Notes under the pieces: generated by a model | Database searches by the model: none | What the model was told of the DNA's origin: nothing | What the model saw: the letters and a program-made list of their open reading frames with translations, nothing else | Translations under genes and position numbers: made by a program | NCBI RefSeq assembly: GCF_020164595.1 | Contig: NZ_JAIQZE010000016.1 | Span: 1 to 50,076 of the forward strand | DNA length: 50,076 nt | Reading direction: 5' to 3' | From: Psychroflexus longus | GTDB lineage: Bacteria > Bacteroidota > Bacteroidia > Flavobacteriales > Flavobacteriaceae | Shown: one piece after another, positions 44,896-50,076 of the stretch | Numbering within the stretch: the stretch's first letter is position 1 | How the letters are laid out: each line of letters opens with the position of its first letter

Positions 44896-45126
44896 ATGAA
44901 ATCTATAAAAATTCTAGGAACAGGTTGCCCAAAATGTAAAACCATGTTCAACAATGTCAATGAAGCTTTGAAAAACAAAGGCCTTGACGCCAATGTTGAA
45001 AAGATCGAAGACATTCAGGAAATCATGAAATACAATGTGTTATCAACTCCTGTTTTAGTGATCGACGAAGACATCAAGGTCAAAGGCAAAGCCGCCAGTG
45101 TTTCAGAAATTGAAAGCTACCTTTAG
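44896..45126 (+). CDS. Small thioredoxin-like protein (redox-active disulfide type)
   Basis: The 76-residue protein has the glutaredoxin-like fold with KILGTGCPKCKTMF and the CPKC active site (C11, C14), then STPVLVIDEDIKVKG with the cis-proline. This matches the small thioredoxins of the archaeal MTH895 type that often sit near permeases of the next family. The ATG at 44896 is chosen; an in-frame ATG further left is inside the operator. It should act as reductant for cytosolic thiols or bound metals and is the first gene of the ArsR-controlled set. Confidence 0.92.
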   Translation: MKSIKILGTGCPKCKTMFNNVNEALKNKGLDANVEKIEDIQEIMKYNVLSTPVLVIDEDIKVKGKAASVSEIESYL

Positions 45127-45231
45127 TAGTATGGATGATATGATTTGAGGATTCGCTGATGATTTGTTTGCTGATTTGAAATCAGAATCTATACCTGGAG
45201 TAAGTACAATTCAAACAAAATGCAATAAGAA

Positions 45232-45615
45232 ATGAAAGATCAAGAAATTAAAAATATCTGCCCAACGACAACTTCCAAGCTTGAAAATGAGGGAGCCCTA
45301 TTAGTGGACGTAAGAGAAAATGAGGAGCTTGAAGAACTGAGCTTTGATGTTCAAAATCTACTTCATGTGCCATTGAGTGAATTTGAAGATCGCTACACTG
45401 AAATCCCACTAGATCAATCTCTAGTGATGGTCTGCAGGAGTGGAGCCCGAAGTCTTAAAACGGCTTATTATCTGATCAATCAGGGATATCAGGAGGTGAA
45501 AAATCTGGAGGGTGGTATTATCAAATGGGCTGAAAAAGGTTTTCCTGTCAAAGGAAGCCTAGCGCAAGTGAAATCAGCCTCAAGCGATTGTTGCAGTTCA
45601 ACCGACTGCTGTTAA
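45232..45615 (+). CDS. Cytosolic rhodanese with a cysteine-rich tail
   Basis: This 127-residue single-domain sulfurtransferase has the active-site loop CRSGARS with C68 and typical LVDVREN and NLEGGIIKWAEKGFPV segments. It would move sulfane sulfur to thiol acceptors. The last 12 residues (SSDCCSSTDCC) add four cysteines in two pairs, unusual for a rhodanese and likely able to bind metal or take up persulfide. It is separated from the thioredoxin gene by 105 bp and from the next rhodanese by 10 bp. A short palindrome, CTGATTTGAAATCAG (45171-45185), lies in the gap. Confidence 0.92.
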   Translation: MKDQEIKNICPTTTSKLENEGALLVDVRENEELEELSFDVQNLLHVPLSEFEDRYTEIPLDQSLVMVCRSGARSLKTAYYLINQGYQEVKNLEGGIIKWAEKGFPVKGSLAQVKSASSDCCSSTDCC

Positions 45616-45625
45616 ACTCAAAGTT

Positions 45626-46072
45626 ATGACCAAAGCACTATTACTTTCTTTAAGCTTTATAATTTTAAGCCTGACCTCGGCATATTCGCAAACTGAACTG
45701 GATACTTATCTCACTAATTTCACTTATGAGAGCCGAAAAGAGATGAAGATTTCTTCCAAAGAAATTGTTCAACTTTTACTCGAGGACAAAGCGATTTTAG
45801 TAGATATCCGCTTTGAGGAAGAACAATTGGCCTGGAGGATGGAGTATGCTTTAAAAATGCCTTTGCCCACTTTACCTCAGCGGTATTCTGAATTGCCTAA
45901 AGATAAACTTATTGTGGCTTCCTGTCCGCATAAGGACCGGGCGATCATGGCGATGATGTATCTGAGGAGTAAAGGTTATCAAGCCGCTTATCTCAAAGAT
46001 GGATTATTAGGACTAGCTGAACACCTCCGAGGTGATCGGGCTAATGAATTCATCAAAAATCTTAAAAATTAA
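45626..46072 (+). CDS. Exported rhodanese-like protein
   Basis: This 148-residue protein has a signal peptide (about 1-21, ending AYS), so it acts in the periplasm. The rhodanese fold follows, with ILVDIRFEEE and the active-site loop ASCPHKDRAI, C100 in place. The loop is atypical compared with CRSGxR but keeps the cysteine. It pairs with the cytosolic rhodanese just before it, giving sulfur handling on both sides of the membrane. Confidence 0.88.
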   Translation: MTKALLLSLSFIILSLTSAYSQTELDTYLTNFTYESRKEMKISSKEIVQLLLEDKAILVDIRFEEEQLAWRMEYALKMPLPTLPQRYSELPKDKLIVASCPHKDRAIMAMMYLRSKGYQAAYLKDGLLGLAEHLRGDRANEFIKNLKN

Positions 46073-46078
46073 TATATT

Positions 46079-47059
46079 ATGTTCGAATGGACACAAGCTT
46101 TCGCCGACTGGCTGATTTATAAGGTGTTCAACATTGCTCCAGACTCCAGTCTTGGTGAAGCCTTAAACTTTTTTGTGTACGACACCATTAAGATTTTGGT
46201 GCTTCTTTTTGTGATTGTGTTTATCATGGGAGTGGTTAATATGTATTTCCCTATTGAACGTTTAAAGAATTACCTGAATCGAAAAAAACTTTACGGTTTA
46301 GAGTATTTGTTAGGTTCTACATTTGGAGCCATAACGCCCTTTTGTTCTTGCTCTTCTGTACCTTTATTTATTGGTTTCGTTCAAGGAGGAATACCACTGG
46401 GTGTGACCTTTTCCTTTCTGATTACCTCACCCTTGGTGAACGAAGTCGCCATTGCTATGTTCCTTGGTTTATTTGGCTGGAAAGCGACTTTAATTTACGC
46501 TGGATCAGGTATCATTTTAGGAACTTTGGGCGGCTGGATTTTAGGGAAATTCAATCTGGAGCCATTACTGTCGGATTGGGTACAGAAAATTCTGAATAAT
46601 TCTGAAGCTGATACTGAAGAATATCAAGATGATTCCAAACAAAGCCTTGTGCAGCGTTTACCAGATATCACCAAAGAAGCCTGGGATTTGGTCAAAGGCA
46701 TTCTCATTTACGTCATTATTGGTATTGGAATAGGGGCGGCGATGCACGGTTATGTGCCCGAAAATTTCTTTGCAGAATATCTGGGAAGCGGCGCCTGGTG
46801 GACCGTTCCGCTGGCAGTCCTTCTGGCGGTACCGATGTATGCCAATGCCGCAGGAATTGTGCCTGTGATTCAGGTTTTTGTCGCCAAAGGCGTGCCGCTG
46901 GGAACCGCTATTGCTTTTATGATGGCTACTGTTGGTTTATCTATTCCCGAAGGGACCTTGCTCAAGAAAGTGATGTCTTGGCAACTGATCGCGATTTTCT
47001 TTGGGGTAGTCACCCTGTTCATCATCTTATCCGGATTCTTATTTAATATTTTACTCTAA
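46079..47059 (+). CDS. DUF318/ArsP-type permease with CSCS motif
   Basis: This 326-residue inner-membrane protein has about eight to ten TM segments. The signature PFCSCSSVPLFIGFVQGG (with C89 and C91) is followed by SFLITSPLVNEVA; a second repeat has PMYANAAGIVPVIQVF. This is the permease family that includes ArsP (organoarsenical efflux) and the SO_0444-type copper/zinc exporters. The thioredoxin and rhodanese neighbours suggest a thiol-reactive substrate. The start lies 6 bp after the exported rhodanese. Confidence 0.93.
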   Translation: MFEWTQAFADWLIYKVFNIAPDSSLGEALNFFVYDTIKILVLLFVIVFIMGVVNMYFPIERLKNYLNRKKLYGLEYLLGSTFGAITPFCSCSSVPLFIGFVQGGIPLGVTFSFLITSPLVNEVAIAMFLGLFGWKATLIYAGSGIILGTLGGWILGKFNLEPLLSDWVQKILNNSEADTEEYQDDSKQSLVQRLPDITKEAWDLVKGILIYVIIGIGIGAAMHGYVPENFFAEYLGSGAWWTVPLAVLLAVPMYANAAGIVPVIQVFVAKGVPLGTAIAFMMATVGLSIPEGTLLKKVMSWQLIAIFFGVVTLFIILSGFLFNILL

Positions 47060-47071
47060 AACTCAAGACCT

Positions 47072-47524
47072 ATGACGTCTCATTTTACAGACTTATGGCT
47101 CGAAGCCCGAACCCGATTCTCCAATCTAGTAGAATCCATTTCAGAAGAAGATTTGAAGAAAACCCTGGGCGACGGGCCTAATTCACTCGGATTTTTAATC
47201 CGACATATCGCTGAGGTTGAATTGCTATTTGCCAAAAACATTTTTAAACTGGATGGTGTCAGAGTTACTGCTAAAACCATCATCGACGGTAAAGACACAG
47301 GTAAGTGGACTGATTTAGATAAGCTTAAAGACATGAGTAACTACGCTTTTGAGCAGCTCAAAACAGCCATCGAAGCTCAGGACGATAAGGCCTGGGAAAG
47401 TGAAGTGAGCACCGACGAGTTTGGCACGAAAACCCTGGCGGAGGCTTTTGGAAGGGTGACTTCCCACACCGCCTATCACGCCGGTCAGATAGCGATTGTC
47501 CATAAATACGGAACTATCAAATAA
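47072..47524 (+). CDS. DinB-family four-helix protein
   Basis: This 150-residue cytosolic protein has the DinB/YfiT four-helix fold and a likely metal site of three histidines: H45 in RHIAEVE, and H132 and H136 in SHTAYHAGQ. Relatives include bacillithiol- and mycothiol-dependent transferases. It lies 12 bp after the permease gene and directly before the FmdE-like gene, so it belongs to the operon. A thiol-linked detoxification role would suit the setting; that is inference. Confidence 0.88.
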   Translation: MTSHFTDLWLEARTRFSNLVESISEEDLKKTLGDGPNSLGFLIRHIAEVELLFAKNIFKLDGVRVTAKTIIDGKDTGKWTDLDKLKDMSNYAFEQLKTAIEAQDDKAWESEVSTDEFGTKTLAEAFGRVTSHTAYHAGQIAIVHKYGTIK

Positions 47525-48217
47525 ATGACAATGAAATCATTGAGTTTTATAAATTCTACATATCTAATCATTTTTATAAGTACCATCATGGTTTCATGTT
47601 CAGATCCCTCCGCTCAAATTGATACCTCCAAAGCCCCCGCTATAAAGGTAATTGATACTGACTTTTCCAAAGGTCAGCTTAATCATGTTCAAGATATACA
47701 ACTGGATGATTTAGTAAAACTTCACGGGCATTTATGCGATGGTTTGGTTGTAGGGTATCTGGGTCTGCATGAAGCTTTTAAAGAGTTGTACCCCGAAGGG
47801 CCTGTCGATCGTACCAACACCAGAATCATCAGTAAGTCGTCACCATGTTTGACGGATGCTGCCATGTATCTCACTGGAGGAAGGTATCCATACAATACAT
47901 TTTATGTGGATAATTCTATCGATGGAATTTACTACTTACAAAGACTTGATCACCAAAAAGCGCTAAGTGTAAGTTTAAAGGCAGGAGTAAAACCAGAAGA
48001 AATAGATAGTCTTGGACAACTCGCCATCAAAGAGCGATTGAATCTTGAAGAATTAAACCATTTGAAACAGATAGAAGATGAGTTTAGTGCTGTTTTGTTA
48101 AGTACCCCTGCAAAGGAGTTATTTGATGTTGAGGTCATCACCGATTTTCAATGGTCACCTCGTTCTAAACATAACTATCCCAAAACAGATATTATAAATA
48201 AAAATGTAATGGAGTAA
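47525..48217 (+). CDS. FmdE-like exported lipoprotein
   Basis: This 230-residue protein has a signal peptide and lipobox at C25 (IMVSC), then an FmdE-like domain: LHGHLCDGLVVGYLGLHEAF (H67, H69, C71) and SSPCLTDAAMYLTGG (C108), matching the metal-site pattern of the formylmethanofuran dehydrogenase subunit E family. There is no C-terminal zinc ribbon and no other Fmd gene, so the methanogenic role is excluded. A lipid-anchored, possibly metal-binding or thiol-reactive partner of the permease is the simplest idea. It begins immediately after the previous stop codon; a second ATG two codons later (47531) is possible. Confidence 0.88.
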   Translation: MTMKSLSFINSTYLIIFISTIMVSCSDPSAQIDTSKAPAIKVIDTDFSKGQLNHVQDIQLDDLVKLHGHLCDGLVVGYLGLHEAFKELYPEGPVDRTNTRIISKSSPCLTDAAMYLTGGRYPYNTFYVDNSIDGIYYLQRLDHQKALSVSLKAGVKPEEIDSLGQLAIKERLNLEELNHLKQIEDEFSAVLLSTPAKELFDVEVITDFQWSPRSKHNYPKTDIINKNVME

Positions 48218-48263
48218 TTGTTTTAGGATGGAGTATGACTCAAGCTATGTTAGTTAGATCCTT

Positions 48264-48419
48264 GTCAGTTCGAGTGATTTGTGGAGCGGTAGCGAAACGA
48301 ATAGTATCGAGAAATCGACTTGATGGTTGTATTTTTTCCAATTACTTCATGTTTTAGTATAAACCCAGTTCTCGATACAATTTTATTCCATTTCATTTCA
48401 TAAAATCACTCGAACTGAC
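48264..48419. repeat. Hairpin repeat copy A (AT-tip)
   Basis: Outer arms GTCAGTTCGAGTGATT and AATCACTCGAACTGAC, inner arms TATCGAGAA and TTCTCGATA. The tip (48380-48406) is the AT form ATTTTAT-13-ATAAAAT. Confidence 0.8.
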
Positions 48420-48607
48420 ATTTCGAAAACTCGACTTAACGCGGACATTTTTTTTGATAAGTATTTATGTTTTACGAAAGTACTTCTCGATACAATTTTA
48501 TTCCATTTCATTCCATAAAATCACTCGAAGTGACATTTGGAGAACTCCACCTGATGGAAACATCTTTTGAGAGGTGTTTATGCTTTTAGGCAAACTTCTC
48601 GATCCTT

Positions 48608-48752
48608 GTCAGTTCGAGTGATTCGTGGAGCGGCAGCGGAACGAATCTTATCGAGAACTTGACCCAACGCAAGACTTTTTTCTAGTTATTCCATGCTTTG
48701 ATAATAAACCCAGTTCTCGATATATCCGCCTGAGGCGGACAATCGAAGTGAC
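48608..48752. repeat. Hairpin repeat copy B (GC-tip)
   Basis: The same outer and inner arms with mutations on the right side. The tip (48725-48739) is the GC palindrome TCCGCCTGAGGCGGA. Confidence 0.75.
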
Positions 48753-48901
48753 ATTTGGAGAACTAGACTTAACGGAAACAATTTTTGAGGATATTTATGC
48801 TTTTAGACAAACTTCTCGATACTATTTACTTGCTCTTGTCGAGCAACTAAATCACTCGAAGTGACATTTCGAGAACCCGACCTGATCCAAAAGTGATTTA
48901 A

Positions 48902-49189
48902 TCAATCCTCAAATTTCTTTTTAGCAAGATTTGGTAAGTCTTCAAACTGACCATCAATCAAAGCTTGTTTTTTAGCTTTTGACCATTTTTTGATTTGCTT
49001 CTCCATAGCGATAGCTCTTTCAACTTCAGTGAATTCAGCATAATACTTTAATTCAACTGGCCTTCTATCAAAAGTATAGCTTCCAAAATGCCTACCGCTT
49101 TGATGGTCTTGTAACCGCTTGTCTAAATTTGAAGTTATACCAGTGTAAAATGTTTGATCAGAACAAAGGAGGATATAAACACAATACAT
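48902..49189 (-). CDS. Small GIY-YIG nuclease inside the repeat array
   Basis: The 95-residue single-domain GIY-YIG protein begins MYCVYILLCSDQTFYTGIT. The GIY-like segment is CVY (3-5), the YIG-like segment YTG (15-17), the catalytic arginine R25 and the metal-binding glutamate E63 in AMEKQIKKW. This is the compact UvrC-like or YhbQ-type nuclease common in Bacteroidota. It should cut DNA, but its target is unknown. It has long hairpin repeats on both sides (48264-48865 and 49244-49956), and no other gene near. Confidence 0.92.
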   Translation of the reverse strand: MYCVYILLCSDQTFYTGITSNLDKRLQDHQSGRHFGSYTFDRRPVELKYYAEFTEVERAIAMEKQIKKWSKAKKQALIDGQFEDLPNLAKKKFED

Positions 49190-49243
49190 AAGTTAAATTG
49201 ATTTATTTAAAATTAATAAATTTCTATTTAATCTTTGAGTAAT

Positions 49244-49388
49244 GTCAGTTCGAGTGATTCGTGAAGCGGTAGCGAAACGAATAGTATCGAGAACTAGACC
49301 TGACGCAAGACTTTTTTCTAGTTATTTGATGCTTTGATAGTAAACCCAGTTCTCGATACATCCGCCTGAGGCGGACACTCGAACTGAC
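49244..49388. repeat. Hairpin repeat copy C (GC-tip)
   Basis: Perfect outer arms (GTCAGTTCGAGTG with CACTCGAACTGAC) and inner arms (GTATCGAGAAC with GTTCTCGATAC). The tip is TCCGCCTGAGGCGGA at 49361-49375. The unit runs on to 49519 with a half-element. Confidence 0.85.
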
Positions 49389-49519
49389 ATTCGGAGAACT
49401 CGACCTGATAGAAACATCTTTTGAGAGGTGTTTATGCTTTTAGACAAACTTCTCGATACTATTTACTTGCTTTTGAGGAGCAACTAAATCACTCGAAGTG
49501 ACAGCATTTCTCGATTCTT

Positions 49520-49676
49520 GTCAGTTCGAGTGATTCGTGAAGCGGTAGCGAAACGAATAGTATCGAGAACTAGACCTGACGCAAGACTTTTTTCTAGTTA
49601 TTTGATGCTTTGATAGTAAACCCAGTTCTCGATACAATTTTATTCCATTTCATTTCATAAAATCACTCGAACTGAC
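49520..49676. repeat. Hairpin repeat copy D (AT-tip)
   Basis: Identical by eye to copy C outside the tip, apart from one base in the later half-element. The tip (49637-49663) is the AT form of 27 bases. The unit runs on to 49807. Confidence 0.85.
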
Positions 49677-49807
49677 ATTCGGAGAACTCGACCTGATAGA
49701 AACATCTTTTGAGAGGTGTTTATGCTTTTAGACAAACTTCTCGATACTATTTACTTGCTTTTGAGGAGCAACTAAATCACTCAAAGTGACAGCATTTCTC
49801 GATTCTT

Positions 49808-49956
49808 GTCAGTTCGAGTGATTTGTGAAGCGTCAGCGAAACAAATTGTATCGAGAACTCGACTCAACTTGAACAATTTTTTGATAAGTATTTATGCTTT
49901 TAGACAAACTTCTCGATACTATTTTCTTGCCCTTGTCGAGCAACTAAATCACTCCT
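49808..49956. repeat. Hairpin repeat copy E (partial)
   Basis: Starts with the same GTCAGTTCGAGTG arm and TATCGAGAAC, but lacks the tip and right arms. It ends with the CTTCTCGATACTATTT and AGCAACTAAATCACTC half-element. Confidence 0.7.
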
Positions 49957-50076
49957 TTAGATTCGTTTTTTATAAAATGATTAAATTAAAAACGGAAAAG
50001 ATACACTACCAAAGCACTCTAAGTTCGCAACTTATACTTCGATTTAGATCTTTTCCATTTTGATATAAACTCAAAT

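Larger units (their letters stand above)
48218..48901. other. Repeat-filled intergenic region, left of the GIY-YIG gene
   Basis: No gene. It holds two long hairpin repeats (starting 48264 and 48608), plus half-units with CTTCTCGATAC and CACTCGAAGTGACA at about 48483-48534 and 48811-48865. An apparent plus-strand frame at 48625-48864 is translated repeat. Confidence 0.7.
49190..50076. other. Repeat-filled region to the right edge
   Basis: No gene. Three head-to-tail repeat units start at 49244, 49520 and 49808 (spacing 276 and 288 bp). The last lacks its middle part. Beyond about 49957 the DNA is unique and no feature is seen. The plus-strand frame at 49806-50063 is translated repeat. Confidence 0.75.

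Noticed and set aside
47525-48217. Part of a methanofuran C1 pathway
   Set aside because: The protein is an exported lipoprotein, and no other Fmd or C1-transfer genes are present.
48625-48864. Plus-strand frame of 79 codons
   Set aside because: It is translated hairpin repeat; the ending ...RQTSRYY...LNHS recurs at 49806-50063 because the DNA repeats.
48264-49956. Possible insertion sequence or integron at the array
   Set aside because: No transposase or integrase, no target duplications, and no attC-like features; only the GIY-YIG gene lies inside.
49806-50063. Plus-strand frame of 85 codons near the right edge
   Set aside because: Same repeat-derived reading as at 48625; no independent sign of coding.

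Overview
The window looks like part of a chromosome from a member of the Bacteroidota, most likely the family Flavobacteriaceae. The DNA is AT-rich. There is a SusC/SusD outer-membrane pair, several Bacteroidota lipoproteins and outer-membrane beta-barrels, DUF2490 and 2TM-type LytS kinase families, and recurrent TAnnTTTG motifs just upstream of genes, which is the -7 promoter element of this phylum. I cannot name the genus from the sequence alone.

Positions 1-24,000 are mostly conserved housekeeping genes in short operons. There is an Nramp-like transporter without the usual metal-binding motifs. It is followed by pyrR-pyrB, a STAS-like small protein and ribonuclease Z, then pdxH, a SixA-like phosphatase, ppk1 and an exopolyphosphatase (polyphosphate synthesis and breakdown). 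purK-purE lie on the minus strand. After these come an orphan histidine kinase, obgE, hpt-adk, an HtrA protease, dapF-acetyltransferase-mltG, an ABC-F protein, a thioredoxin-fold lipoprotein and typA.

Positions 24,000-34,200 hold envelope genes: a lipoprotein beta-carbonic anhydrase, a tandem DUF2490 pair, an FMN reductase, a LytS/LytTR two-component system, two outer-membrane barrels, a CNNM/CorC membrane protein, and a CarboxypepD_reg-like gene that appears split by a frameshift. Positions 34,200-41,200 hold a SusC/SusD/accessory lipoprotein locus without any enzyme gene, then a class-III-like PPK2 polyphosphate kinase.

Positions 41,100-50,076 are the accessory part. An EamA transporter lies between degenerate direct repeats. 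About 1 kb of repeat-rich DNA follows, then a TPP riboswitch controlling a THI5/NMT1-like protein that has no signal peptide. Next is an operon of an ArsR repressor, a small thioredoxin, two rhodaneses, a CSCS-motif permease, a DinB-fold protein and an FmdE-like lipoprotein. The same 18-bp palindrome, containing a -7 promoter element, lies upstream of arsR and of the thioredoxin gene, so ArsR probably controls the whole set. The window ends in an array of long hairpin-forming repeats (period 276-288 bp) that flanks a small GIY-YIG nuclease gene. Two adjacent copies are nearly identical but carry different hairpin tips.

The most promising leads are the ArsR/permease/FmdE operon, the riboswitch-controlled cytosolic THI5-like protein, and the GIY-YIG gene inside the swapping-tip repeat array. 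All functions are inferred from motifs and context by eye; no database search was possible.
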